From: Gnetum montanum
Lineage: Eukaryota; Streptophyta; Gnetopsida; Gnetales; Gnetaceae
Direction: 5' to 3'
Assembly (NCBI GenBank): GCA_015680685.1
Contig: MNCI01038233.1
Coordinates: 1 to 53,684, forward strand
DNA length: 53,684 bases
Shown here: piece after piece, positions 23,441 through 33,740 of the stretch
How the letters are laid out: each line of letters begins with the position of its first letter
Numbering within the stretch: the first letter of the stretch is position 1
Position numbers and translations under genes: made by a program
Notes under the pieces: model-generated
Seen by the model: only the letters and a program-made list of their open reading frames with translations
What the model was told of the DNA's origin: nothing
The model's database searches: none

Positions 23441-25831
23441 AGATTTAATCAGATATAGTGTGAGTAAGCATCATAGTATGGATCCTAGGTAATGTTTAGT
23501 TTAAAGAAAACTCGAAGGAATTTGATATAGAGGAAGATGGAGGGATAGGATTGTTAACCATAAGTGTATTTGATAGCTTGGGCTACAGGATCAAAAGAAA
23601 GTTCTTTTCTTTGATTGAGTGTTTGACCCACTTGGTTGATGAAGTGGTTGTAAATTAATGACCCTAGTAGCATTGCATTGTTGTGGTTGAGTTGGTAACT
23701 CACCTTGCATAGGTGGAGCAGGTGGTAGTTGTGTGATTGGAGGAGAAACATGTGTAGGGACCCAAGGAGGATAAGGATAAAAGGTGACATCTCTTCTTTC
23801 ATGTGGAGAATGAGTTTGAAAATAATCAAAAGTGTGGTAGTAAGATTGAAAAGTAGAAATGTGACTAGAGAAGTCACGTGGAGACAGGGATTGCTAAACA
23901 TAATACCCATATGGATCAAGTTGTCTATAAGGGTATTATTGCCTTGGTGGTGCTAGCACCCATGATTCTAGTTGCTACCACTATTGATACTACTCATATG
24001 GTTGTGGTGGAGTTTCTCTTGGATAATACTACTATTACTAGTGGAACTACCTAGAATTACCTTAAGATAAGGTAATCTTCTAGATGTTTGCCTTTGTGTT
24101 AGTCATGGATTTAAAGCATACACATCAAACTCATGTAAGTGTGACACTATGGGGTAACATCCTTTAGGATGTTCATACTAGCAAATGTCACACCCACCAT
24201 CATCATTTGATTCACTTCCCACAACTTCTTTTATTCCAATAATCTTGCCCTTACCTCTTTGATAGGCACGTTCAGCTTCCTTGTGCCTCTTGCCCTCACA
24301 ATCACTACCTCGTTCTTTGGACTCTTTAGGAATTTTTAGGACAGCTTGAAATCTATTATCAATGGAGTCCCATAACTGATCAACCTTGGCCATGATTTTG
24401 GATTGAAATTTTTGGAGTGGCAAGGTTTTCCTATTCACCATCTTATCAAGTGCTGATTCTTCCTCACTATCACAAAATTGAACCTCCCTCTTATGAATGG
24501 AAGGATCATGGTTGTACTCTTCCACACTTTCTCTTTTTCTTAATTCACATGCCTCTTTAACTACCTACTCAATTAGTCTTTGTATCTGATGGGTACTTAA
24601 TTCTAATAGTTGCCTTTGGGCATAGACACCAAGGGTTCTCCTTGTTTCTAATTGAAGCCTATCTACAATGTGGTGAAGTTGAGCTAATTGAGAGTAATCA
24701 TGGCTAGGTCATCTATACATTGAGGAATAGTAGCAGCCAATGGTAGCATCCAAAGGTTCATAGGTTCCTTGTTTTCATCCTTGAATCTACCTTTCCAAGT
24801 TGGAAACTCTAGAGTATGTTTGATATTTGTCATTGAAAAATTCAAGCATGGTACTCCATTGTTTGATAGATTTTGGTTCTAAGGACTGGTACCAGTTCTC
24901 TTCTTCTTTAATGAGTGTCCTTGGGAACAATTTTAGTTTTTGCCACTCATTCTCTATGTTCTATAAGGCACATGCATCTTGAAAAGCTTGGAGATAGTTC
25001 TATGAATCTAAGTTATATCCGCCTTCGAACCGAGGAATACTGTTCATGTCTAGCCTTTTGATTTGACTATCCTTCACGTGCCTTGTTGGAATTCATGCTA
25101 CCTCTATGATATTAAGCATACTTCAAGTAACAAGTAAAGGCTCATCAAGGCCATGATCATGGTGCCTATGATGCCCTCTAATACCCCTTGGTTCATGGTG
25201 ATGTGCCTCTCTTGAATGTCTACACCCTTGATCTTGCCTTGCCTGACAGTCCCTTTGATCATTTTGGTCCCATTGGTCATTTTGATCACCTCCATGATGG
25301 TCTTACCTCCTACGATTGTGATCAGAGCCAAAAAGAAGAAGAAGATGATGATGAAAGTGAAGAGGAAGGAGGATAAGCACCATCACAATGCCTACTACCA
25401 CCTCTTCGGTGATCATGGCCATGATCACAATCTTGTTTTATTTTTGCATTCATGCCTTGACTTGCCCCTCTAGATCCTTCTTTGTCATTGGATCCATTCT
25501 TGCTAGAACTAGGATTATGAATTGTGAACTGCAGGTTCTAGTTTTGACCTCCTTCACCAAAGTGAAAGAGAGAAATTTTACTAAATGGAAGTTCCTAGAG
25601 ACCCCATCGTATAAGCATTTATTGGAACATTGCAAGAATAGATTGATTGGGAAACAAAAAAATGTTGCCCTCCATGTCACACCACTGTAACTATTCATCT
25701 TGGTGTAGGATGAAGGTGAAATTGGGTACATACTCATCATGATGAGCATATACCACTCAATATTACTGAGGCATTGGTTGATGAACTCCATCAGACTTGG
25801 GTGGATAAGTAGTCCTGTGAGAAGAAGACAT
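23440..25831 (-). pseudogene. Gag of element C
   Basis: Starts at ATG 25831 (MSSSHRTTYPP), 142 bases after the primer site. It holds the Gag core signature (NIENEWQKLKLFPRTLIKEE and W..MLEFFNDKY near 24830-24960), then LAQLHHIVDRLQLETRRTLG near 24640, a charged segment open at 24178-24525, and a short Cys/His cluster CDICQYEHPKGC near 24180 that may be a variant zinc knuckle. A Pro/Tyr-rich linker leads into protease. Gag and pol appear to share one frame, as in many plant Gypsy elements. Several stops. Confidence 0.75.
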
Positions 25832-25972
25832 TTTATGTTATAAAATAATAATGCAATGTGCTTCATAAATTTGTTATAGTAATCTTAAGATATGATATGA
25901 CTCTAAGATTCATTCCAATGATTTCGAATGATTTCCACTAAGTCCAAGATAACACATGAAACAACTAAAAGG

Positions 25973-25990
25973 TCCCTGGCAACAGTGCCA
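25973..25990 (-). other. Primer-binding site of element C (tRNA-Asp)
   Basis: Minus-strand TGGCACTGTTGCCAGGGA matches the tRNA-Asp site TGGCGCCGTTGCCGGGGA at 15 of 18 positions; all differences are transitions. It lies one base from the LTR. Confidence 0.85.
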
Positions 25991-25991
25991 A

Positions 25992-26858
25992 TGATGAGTG
26001 ATGAGATACCCCTACACCCAACCATATGAATCACTAAGGTGTTCACATGTGATCTAGTCAAATTTTGTGGACCTATAGTTCTCCAATGCACTAGTTCTTC
26101 TAGGGAGTGAAAGGGGCATTGAGAATGTTTATTGTCTTCCCAACTACACTTGTGAAGCTCAAGGGTATGGTTTAAGTGTAATTAAGGTACATGATTTTTA
26201 TCATTTTATGTTCTATAAATTTGATCACTTACAATAAGAATGGAAGGTAGAGTAATTTAAGATCTAATTCATTTACTGCCTGGCTAGCCTAACACAAGTA
26301 CCTGTTCCACTTTCTTGGACACATCCTGAACACATATAGTGCTACTGGACTACCAAACGTTAAGCATTTTTGGGTTACCAAGCACTATATGTATGCTTGA
26401 AGTAATCATGCTCATGTTCATTAACTATTGGAAATTAATTTTTTAATTAAAGTGCATTAAAGTAAGGTGCATGAAAGTAAAGTGCATGAATATTAAATGC
26501 ATCAAGGAAACATTAATCTATTCTCAGTGCTGCAAAGATGGTCAAAAGGGTTTATTTTTATTCCCATCACACTGTTATGCTTAGGTACATCAGTGTTCAA
26601 ACAAAGATCTGTACACTCTTAGACTCTTGTTGCGGGCACTTAGAAATATTCTAACTTTGGAGAAAACAAACTGTAAGAGCTTCACTACTATGATAAAAAC
26701 TATGAAAAACTATCTCTAAATTGTGAGCCCAAGCACTATATTTATAGGCCAGTGTATACCCTATGATATTGGATATCTGACATCACATCCTAGGCTTTGA
26801 TATTGGGTATTTGATGTCGCGGCTCTAATATCAAAGCGTGTCAAAACATGATTCATCA
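25992..26858 (-). repeat. 5' LTR of element C
   Basis: From TGATGAG to CATCA, matching 16900-17779 throughout and ending at the target duplication ATGCA. The decayed GATATC cluster is at about 26760-26840. Confidence 0.92.
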
Positions 26859-26863
26859 ATGCA

Positions 26864-28797
26864 TATATCCCAAATTATTGCAAATGTGACATTACAGGGC
26901 AATACCCCTTGGAATGTTGAAATTGAAAAATGTTACATTTGTCATCATCTATTTTTAAATCTACAACCTCATCAATTGCTACAACCTTAGCTTTCTATTG
27001 ATAATAATCCTTGTTTGTATCTTTCTTTCTTCTTCTGTCTCTATCTCTACTCCCTTAGTATGTTTTCTCTTCGACAATCTTGAGGGTAGTTTACAACTTT
27101 TCATTTAAGAAGTTCCATATTTTTTCCACCTTAACCAATATTTCTATAATAGATTTATGAATTGACAAGATTTTCCTTTGCACCACTTCATCTAGTAATG
27201 TCTCCTCCTCTGAATCATAGAAACGTACCTCCCTATTGCAAATGGAAGGGTTCCTATTGTATTTCTCTACACTTTATTACTTTTTTAAAGCTTTTCTTCT
27301 TTCTTTGCCACCTAATCAATTAGCCTTTGAATGTGATGGAGTTTCATTTTTGAAAGTCTCCATTGGCCATAGAATCTAAGAGTTTCTCTAGTTTTTTTTT
27401 GTAGTCCATCTACAATGTGGCAAAGTTGCTTTCTTTGAGAAAGCCTATGGCTTGGGCATTAGTGTAAAAGAGATTAATACTTGCCTAAGGCTATATCCAA
27501 GGATTCATGATTGTCTTATTTCTATTCCTAGATCTGTTTTCTCATGTTAGACATCCTAGACATCTGGAATTTATCATTGAATAGCTCTAGCAGTGTACTC
27601 TATCTATGAATGGATTTTGACTCTAAGGATTAGTATCTTAGCTTCTTTGATGAGTATCCTTAGGAATAGCTTGAGCTTTTTCCATATGTTCTTAATGTTT
27701 TGCAAGGCATAGACATCATGGAAGGCTTGTTAGTGATGTTCTTGATCAACATTGTACCTTTTTTCAAACTTAGGGAAATTGTTCATCTTAAGTAATTTAA
27801 TTTTGCTATCTCTTTGACGCTTGGTAGGAATTTGAACTACTTCTAAAATATTAAGCATGTTACTTGTAGCAAGCAATAGTTCATCATAATCATTGTATTC
27901 ATGATGGCCCTTATCATGGCCATGTCCCCTATGATGTGATCTATTGTGCCTTCATTCCTGATGATGCTTCTCTTCATGTTATAGTTGAAGATGCTCTATT
28001 TTCATGTTACTACAATGGGATTTCCGATCATCTCCATCTTGGTCTTGATCATTTGTCCTTCATTCTTAGTCACAGTTCTTTTTGTCAGAGTTTGACAATG
28101 AGGAGGATGGTGAAGGTGGAGGGCTAGGAGAGTAGTACCTGCTACCCCTTCTCCTATAGTCTTTTGATCATTCTTTCTCCTTTTGTTTTTCTTCTTTTTC
28201 ATTTGATGAATGGGTTGAAGATCTTTGCCTTAAAGTTCTTGTAGTTTTGGACTCTATCCTTCACTCATCATTGTTATTCTCCAAGATTGATTACAATTGT
28301 TGTTGAAGTGTATCTTCCTCATTAAAAGAAGAAAAATCTTGATGTTGAGATTACCTTGAGAAAAATTTAGGGCCCTCCTTTTTAACTATAGAAATAATGG
28401 TGTTGGGATCCTCTTACACTTGGTGGCTTCATAGCATGCCTCCTTAGATCGATCTTTTTTAAGCTAAGCATCTATTGGCTAATAGTCTCTAGAGGTATGG
28501 TCTGTTACCTCATACTCTTGGTCAAATGATTCAATTTCGAGTTTCAATAGATTAACCATAAGCATTATAGAAATAGATCAATCTGAAGGTAAACACAATG
28601 TTATCCTTCATATTCCTCTAGAGTAGCTATTTATCCTAATGGAGAATGAAAGTGAAGTCTCGATAGTAGGGATCCAGATATGCATAGACTAATTTTAGTT
28701 GTTGAGGCTTTATAGTCATAGTCCTTTTGGTTCTATTATGTTGCTGATTGGAATCATCAACATGTGGGGGTGAATCTTTCCCATAAGAAGAAGCCAT
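26864..28797 (-). pseudogene. Gag 5' part of element E
   Basis: Starts at ATG 28797 (MASSYGKDSPPH), reads FTFILH near 28610-28630 like the Gag starts of C and B, and continues to 26864, where element C interrupts it. A Glu/Ser-rich and basic middle part is seen near 28000-28200. Heavily broken by stops. Confidence 0.7.
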
Positions 28798-28930
28798 TTT
28801 AGTAATTTTGATAAGTGTGCCCTACTGTAATATTATTATTATTTTGTATGAAAGATAATTCATTATGTTTTTCTTACAAAAACTTTATATGAGTTCACTA
28901 TCTATTGATACTTAGAACACTTAAATTAAG

Positions 28931-28948
28931 TTCTCAACATTGGTGCCA
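28931..28948 (-). other. Primer-binding site of element E (decayed tRNA-Asp type)
   Basis: Minus-strand TGGCACCAATGTTGAGAA, one base from the LTR. The first half matches the tRNA-Asp site of C and B; the second half has drifted. Confidence 0.6.
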
Positions 28949-28949
28949 A

Positions 28950-29855
28950 TAATGAGTAGCATGTATTTCCTACACCTAAACATATGAATCATTAGTACAT
29001 ATGCATGATCCGATTGAATTTTGTAGACTTATTTACTTAAGCGATTGATATTTTTAGATGATGAATTACGTAGTTATGACTCATTATCTTCCTAGTCCAT
29101 ACTTATGTTAATCTATGCATATGGCTAAGTGTGGTTGTAGGCATAAGCTATTTATTTTTATGCTCTTTGTTATTTTCTCTTGCTTGCTAAATGATTAAAT
29201 GAATAAAGATTTAATGTTTAGATTGACTTATTAATTAACTACTTCATTAACTAACTAGCTTAACATAGAGTATCCGTTCCCACTTTCCATACACCACCTA
29301 AACATATATTAATGCTAGGATTACTAAGTATATACAATTGGGTGTATTAAGTAGCCATTACTAGGATTACCAAGCATTAATATATTATCCTTGAAGTAGT
29401 TGTACTCATGTTGCTTATGAACTATAATATTAATTACTTAATAATAGGAAAGTAAATTGCATGTAAAGTAAATAATTGGAAAGTAAAGTTATGCTAGTCC
29501 AAGTATTGTAATGGATAGAAGAAACCTCAATTTTATTTTTGTCCATGCAAAATATATCCAGGTACAGATGCACTTGAATAAAATACCATACAATCACTTG
29601 AATTGATGTTGCAAGCACTTAGAGGGAAAATATCCTAGCTTCCACAAAAAAAAAAAAAAAAAAAAAAAAAAAAAGCCTACAAGAGTTTGGCTAGGCTACA
29701 ACTGATAGGTACCATAAATGTGAGAGGTAGGCACATTTATATAGGTAAAGCTTGCATCAACATTGATGTACTTACATTAATGCATCCTATGATATGTTGA
29801 TGGGGTTATGTTGATGAGCATGCATCAACGTAGTCCTCTTATTGATGCTTCATCG
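28950..29855 (-). repeat. 5' LTR of element E
   Basis: Matches 673-1540 from TAATGAGTAG (TGATGAG mutated) to CTTCATCG (CATCA mutated). Carries a poly-A insertion at 29646-29674 that the other LTR lacks. Confidence 0.8.
29646..29674. repeat. Homopolymer A run, 29 bases
   Basis: Uninterrupted A tract within the 5' LTR of element E; the partner LTR has ordinary sequence here (near 1335-1345). Confidence 0.95.
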
Positions 29856-29860
29856 GTTGG

Positions 29861-30332
29861 AATTTTAAAATCCTAGTAACCATCAACATAAATATGATCT
29901 TATACATTTATGCCTAGCCACATCTATTATACAAAACATAAAATAATATTATGTATGTTTAAAGAAAAATAAAAGTTAAAATATAAAGACAAAATCTTGT
30001 TAAGATAAATTGAGTTATATTTACAATGGGCTAACTATTAAAAGTAGACCATGGATTTGACCATGATTTATTCAAGCCAAGCTGAACTATTAAGGTAAGT
30101 TATAGATTTAATATAATGTACTATAATCACCTCTCTACCTACCTAACACTATAGTCCTTAAACAGATGACTTTTACATAACACCTATGTCAATTTTAAAT
30201 CATCCATGGAAATACATAAAGGAAAATTTTGCTAAAATGTACCATCATTAATGCCAATATTTCTAGGAATTTTGCATGGACCAATTTGCTTATGTTAAAA
30301 TACGATATAGTGGATACCTTAGTTTGGGATTT
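29861..30332. other. AT-rich flank, nothing recognised
   Basis: Unique-looking AT-rich DNA between the end of element E and the assembly gap. No supported gene. Confidence 0.5.
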
Positions 30333-30984
30333 NNNNNNNNNNNNNNNNNNNNNNNNNNNNNNNNNNNNNNNNNNNNNNNNNNNNNNNNNNNNNNNNNNNN
30401 NNNNNNNNNNNNNNNNNNNNNNNNNNNNNNNNNNNNNNNNNNNNNNNNNNNNNNNNNNNNNNNNNNNNNNNNNNNNNNNNNNNNNNNNNNNNNNNNNNNN
30501 NNNNNNNNNNNNNNNNNNNNNNNNNNNNNNNNNNNNNNNNNNNNNNNNNNNNNNNNNNNNNNNNNNNNNNNNNNNNNNNNNNNNNNNNNNNNNNNNNNNN
30601 NNNNNNNNNNNNNNNNNNNNNNNNNNNNNNNNNNNNNNNNNNNNNNNNNNNNNNNNNNNNNNNNNNNNNNNNNNNNNNNNNNNNNNNNNNNNNNNNNNNN
30701 NNNNNNNNNNNNNNNNNNNNNNNNNNNNNNNNNNNNNNNNNNNNNNNNNNNNNNNNNNNNNNNNNNNNNNNNNNNNNNNNNNNNNNNNNNNNNNNNNNNN
30801 NNNNNNNNNNNNNNNNNNNNNNNNNNNNNNNNNNNNNNNNNNNNNNNNNNNNNNNNNNNNNNNNNNNNNNNNNNNNNNNNNNNNNNNNNNNNNNNNNNNN
30901 NNNNNNNNNNNNNNNNNNNNNNNNNNNNNNNNNNNNNNNNNNNNNNNNNNNNNNNNNNNNNNNNNNNNNNNNNNNNNNNNNNNN
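30333..30984. other. Assembly gap (N)
   Basis: Run of N. Long frames across it are artefacts. Confidence 0.98.
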
Positions 30985-31092
30985 TGATCTTCTTATTCTT
31001 CTTTTTATTTTTGGTTTTTTTTACCCAAGTTGGATAATCATTTTGGCCAACAGGTATAGTTAATATGATACATTAAAAGAATTATATTCTTT
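30985..31092. repeat. Left arm of a long inverted repeat
   Basis: This segment, which begins exactly at the gap edge, is almost the perfect reverse complement of 31733-31846 (shared: TTGGCCAACAGGTATAG, AATATGATACATTAAAAG). The arm may continue into the gap. Confidence 0.9.
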
Positions 31093-31097
31093 TATAA

Positions 31098-31172
31098 GAA
31101 TGTGACAATACCTTAAGTACAATTCAAATTTGCGACTTCTTGCTTATGAGCTAACCATTGGAGCCATCTTTC
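31098..31172 (-). repeat. tRNA-derived SINE-like head (minus strand)
   Basis: On the minus strand GATGGCTCCAATGGTTAG (31151-31168) is a good Pol III box A and GCAAATTTGAATT (31121-31133) a box B (consensus GGTTCGANTC), at tRNA-like spacing. The sequence does not fold as a real tRNA gene, so a SINE or tRNA pseudogene is likelier. Confidence 0.5.
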
Positions 31173-31496
31173 ATTAGCTATTTGAACCAAATTTAATGAT
31201 AATAAGATTTAAAGCAAAGTCAAAACCTATAACCTTAGGTACTTGGGTACTAGGTTTTTTGAATCCTTGAAACTAAAATGCACTTAAAGTCATAGTTTTA
31301 TTGGAGGTGAAGGAAAAGTTGATTAGAATCAAAATAATTTGATTATAGATACACCCCAAGACATTAAGCCAACATCATAAAGAAATATAACGGGGCTTGT
31401 TGGTACACCCTCCTTAGCCCCACATCTCCTCCACCCTAAATATTATTGATATATACAATCATTATGCTAGAAAAATATATGTGATTTAACAATAAG

Positions 31497-31565
31497 GGTT
31501 GTTACCTTGATGCTAAGACTCTTAATTTGGTATGTCCAAGTTATGAGTTCAATATAGGTAGGTAA
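31497..31565 (+). repeat. tRNA-derived SINE-like head (plus strand)
   Basis: GGTTGTTACCTTGATGCTAAG serves as a box A-like start, and TATGAGTTCAAT (31542-31553) as a degenerate box B. No clear tail of its own; it runs into the tail of the next copy. Confidence 0.4.
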
Positions 31566-31700
31566 TATTAAATTATGAAACTAAAACTAAATTTTTACTT
31601 ATGTCCACTAAGAGCCTTTAGATCTACGGGACTAGTTTTACATTTACGTTTATGACCTAATGTTACAAGGCCAAGACTCTTTCCATTGAGGTAATACTTC
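31566..31700 (-). repeat. SINE-like element, same family as 33589-33740
   Basis: On the minus strand the head (ATTACCTCAATGGAAAGAG, then CTTGGCCTTGTAACATTAGG) matches the head at 33589, and the tail (TAGTGGACATAAGTAAAAAT, then TTAGTTTTAGTTTC) matches the tail there. Head and tail both match at similar distance, which supports a true dispersed family. Confidence 0.6.
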
Positions 31701-31732
31701 ATTTGTATTTATAGTTTATGGTTTTNATTCTT

Positions 31733-31846
31733 AGAAAAGAATATAATTCTTTTAATGTATCATATTAACTATACCTGTTGGCCAAAATGATTATCCAACT
31801 TGGGTTAAAAAAAAAAAACAAAAATAAAAAGAAGAAGAAGATCAAT
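31733..31846. repeat. Right arm of the long inverted repeat
   Basis: Reverse complement of 30985-31092 with a few differences in the A/T runs. A single ambiguous base (N at 31726) stands just before it. Confidence 0.9.
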
Positions 31847-32000
31847 TTTACTGCTGCTTGCATTTCCTCACCTGAATTTTAACCGTATTTCAAGCCGAGC
31901 AGGCTTTTCAGGGCATAGGAAGCTAACCTAATATGGTTTTCAGTATGTCTGTTGGTCCCGATAACTCGTTTTAGTTACTGAGTTGCCAAGCTCTTATCAG

Positions 32001-32088
32001 TATTGGAGAATTTCCGGATGCTTAAGGTAAAAAGAAAGTTGCCATATTGGAGAATTTCCGGATGCTTAAGGTAAAAAGAAAGTTGCCA
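32001..32088. repeat. 44-bp exact tandem duplication
   Basis: Two identical 44-bp units (32001-32044 and 32045-32088), each starting TATTGGAGAATTTCCGG. They lie 40 bases upstream of the USE of the U1 gene, so they are in its distal promoter. Confidence 0.97.
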
Positions 32089-32128
32089 GATAATGTGCAG
32101 AATAATTTCTTTTTTAAAAGTAACATTG

Positions 32129-32138
32129 ATCCCACACG
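32129..32138 (+). promoter_or_regulatory. Upstream sequence element (USE) of the U1 snRNA gene
   Basis: ATCCCACACG fits the plant snRNA USE RTCCCACATCG apart from one missing T. The next element, the TATA box, starts 33 bases after it, the spacing that in plants specifies RNA polymerase II rather than III. Confidence 0.85.
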
Positions 32139-32171
32139 TATAGGACAAGAAGAAACAGCAGTTGCAAATCG

Positions 32172-32180
32172 CATAAAAGG
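32172..32180 (+). promoter_or_regulatory. TATA box of the U1 snRNA gene
   Basis: CATAAAAGG, 31 bases upstream of the RNA start at 32203. Confidence 0.8.
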
Positions 32181-32202
32181 AGAACGATAAGAAAGACAAG
32201 GC

Positions 32203-32363
32203 ATACTTACCTGGGCGGGGTCAATCGGTGATCAAGAAGGCCGATGGTCTAGAAAGACCACATCCATTGCACTTGGGATGGGGGTGTTTCTACCATCTCC
32301 CATTGTGGAGAGTGGACGTCATAATTTGTGAAAGCGGAGGCTCGCGTTCGCGCGGCCTCCACC
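32203..32363 (+). ncRNA. U1 spliceosomal snRNA gene
   Basis: The RNA starts ATACTTACCTGG, the 5' end that pairs with pre-mRNA 5' splice sites. Stem-loop 1 has the loop GATCAAGAAGG (U1-70K site), closed by ATCGG/CCGAT. Stem-loop 2 has ATTGCACTT (U1A-type loop) between CATCC and GGATG. The Sm site ATAATTTGTG is at 32321-32330, followed by the 3' stem-loop GGAGGCTCGCG...CGCGGCCTCC with a TTCG-type loop. The length of about 161 nt is normal for plants. A matching USE and TATA stand upstream at the right distances, so the gene looks intact and could be active. The 3' end-forming box (CA..AGTNNAA) is not obvious. Antisense frames here are not genes. Confidence 0.93.
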
Positions 32364-33588
32364 CAAACCCAAATCCTATAATTAAACTTATTTATGTCAC
32401 AAAGGTATTGGTTTTTATTTTTAATTTTTCTGAGACGTTATCTCATGTTTTTAACCGTGTAAGTTTCCAATTTAATATCATTTCCTGAAACCATATCTCC
32501 ATTAATATCAAGCTAGCGAATTGTTTGTGGTTCTCATTGACAACTAAAATGATTCTCCCTACGCTTTACGCTGTTCTGAATGGATCATCATCTTTACAGT
32601 GGTCCCAAGGAAGTGAGTTTGACTGTCAAAGATGATGATGATAGGAACATTTTAGTTTTTCTCTGTGAATTTTTTTCTGTCCAAACCTTTACAGGCTTTT
32701 TTACTCTCTGAGGCAGGTTGCATTTCAAAGCATAGTACTTATGCATATTTTTATTACTTAATGCTCACTAAAATTTTCAAAATTCTTCCTTCTGCTCAAG
32801 ATTTTCAAAACTCCTACTGCTGCTACAAATTTTCTTGTGTTTTCATTTTGGCTGCTTTTACCATCTAACTATTCTTTGAAATTTTAAGGATTTGCTTAAA
32901 AATCCCCTCGTGCTATTTTAAATTGTATTCTTTAAAATTTTACAAATAAGAATCCAGCGTAAGAATCCCGCCCATAAAAGCAGAAGAGCATCACGAATTT
33001 AAAGACGAAGATTTTATTAGCAATGCAACAAAGATAACATTGTTATATGTAATATAAAACTCCCTTGTCATAATAAAGTTTTTTTGGATTCTGATATATG
33101 GTGAATTAGTTTTTCATCAAATGACAGGAAATCAGCTATGAAGATATTTGGAGAGTGTTGACCATATTTATTTAAGTTCATTCATACTGTCTTTAGATCT
33201 GGATCTGTCAAACCACACCATTTTAAAAAATTTACAGAATTTCTGTAAATAACTTAATGTTACCTAATGAACGTCAATGTCTAAGCTGAATTTCATTTCA
33301 AAACTGTTATTATTAAACTAACATCTCATTCAAATAAAATTTCCCAAAAGTCACTTATTCCTGTGGTACTTGACATCAAATCCAACATGCCAGATTTCAA
33401 ATTTCTTGTTCTGTACTTCAACCATCTGGACAAAATTGAGATGGTTGAATTGCTCTTGTAATTAAAATTTAAATTCTCGTAATAGGTGAAAATGAGTTTG
33501 AACCTTTTTTTTTCCAGGGCTGCAATTACAATTCAAATAGCTGCAAACCACCATTTTAGCATATAACATACATAAGTCAATTCTTAAG
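32364..33588. other. Intergenic DNA, no gene recognised
   Basis: AT-rich sequence downstream of U1. I see neither coding exons nor a known repeat. Short open frames such as 32665-32868 show no family features. Confidence 0.5.
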
Positions 33589-33740
33589 GAGGTGTTAACC
33601 TAGGGGTAAGGGTCTTGGCCTAGTATAGTAACCTACATGAGGTTTGATTCTATAGAGGAACACTGAGTTAAAAATTAAAATACAAAATTTTGTAAAATGT
33701 AGTGGACATAGTACAAATTTTAGTTTCAGTATCATTAATA
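33589..33740 (+). repeat. tRNA-derived SINE-like element
   Basis: Box A-like GTTAACCTAGGGGTAAG (33594-33610) and box B-like AGGTTTGATTCT (33640-33651) at tRNA spacing, then an A/T-rich body and the tail GTAGTGGACATAGTAC with TTTTAGTTTCAGT. Head and tail are shared with the inverted copy at 31566-31700. Confidence 0.6.

Larger units (their letters stand above)
16900..26858 (-). mobile_element. Full-length Athila-like retrotransposon C nested in gag of element E
   Basis: LTRs at 16900-17779 and 25992-26858 flank, on the minus strand, PBS, gag, protease, reverse transcriptase/RNase H, integrase and polypurine tract. A perfect 5-bp target duplication ATGCA stands at 16895-16899 and 26859-26863, which fixes both ends. 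The target is the gag of a related element. All ORFs carry stops, often CAG/CGA-to-TAG/TGA changes, so C is dead. By eye the two LTRs differ at roughly one base in eight, mostly transitions. Confidence 0.92.
673..29855 (-). mobile_element. Outer Athila-like Ty3/Gypsy retrotransposon (element E), split by two nested insertions
   Basis: Related LTRs at 673-1540 and 28950-29855 enclose, on the minus strand, PBS, gag, protease, reverse transcriptase/RNase H, integrase, an extra ORF and a polypurine tract. The tRNA-Asp-type primer site and FMDDF motif are typical of the Athila branch. Element G (2319-8601) interrupts the extra ORF and element C (16900-26858) interrupts gag; without them E would be about 13 kb. 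All frames carry many stops and shifts. Flanks are ATTAG (668-672) and GTTGG (29856-29860), which could be one target duplication altered by two G-to-A changes, but this is weak. The LTRs are more diverged from each other than those of C, so E is older, as the nesting requires. Confidence 0.8.

Noticed and set aside
30229-31037. Frames of about 250 codons across 30333-30984
   Set aside because: Almost entirely N; no coding evidence on either side.
31975-32488. Short frames on both strands over the U1 gene
   Set aside because: They are translations of the snRNA gene, its promoter and the 44-bp duplication.
33589-33660. Functional tRNA gene
   Set aside because: Pol III box-like motifs are present but no cloverleaf or acceptor stem can be drawn and a SINE-type tail follows.
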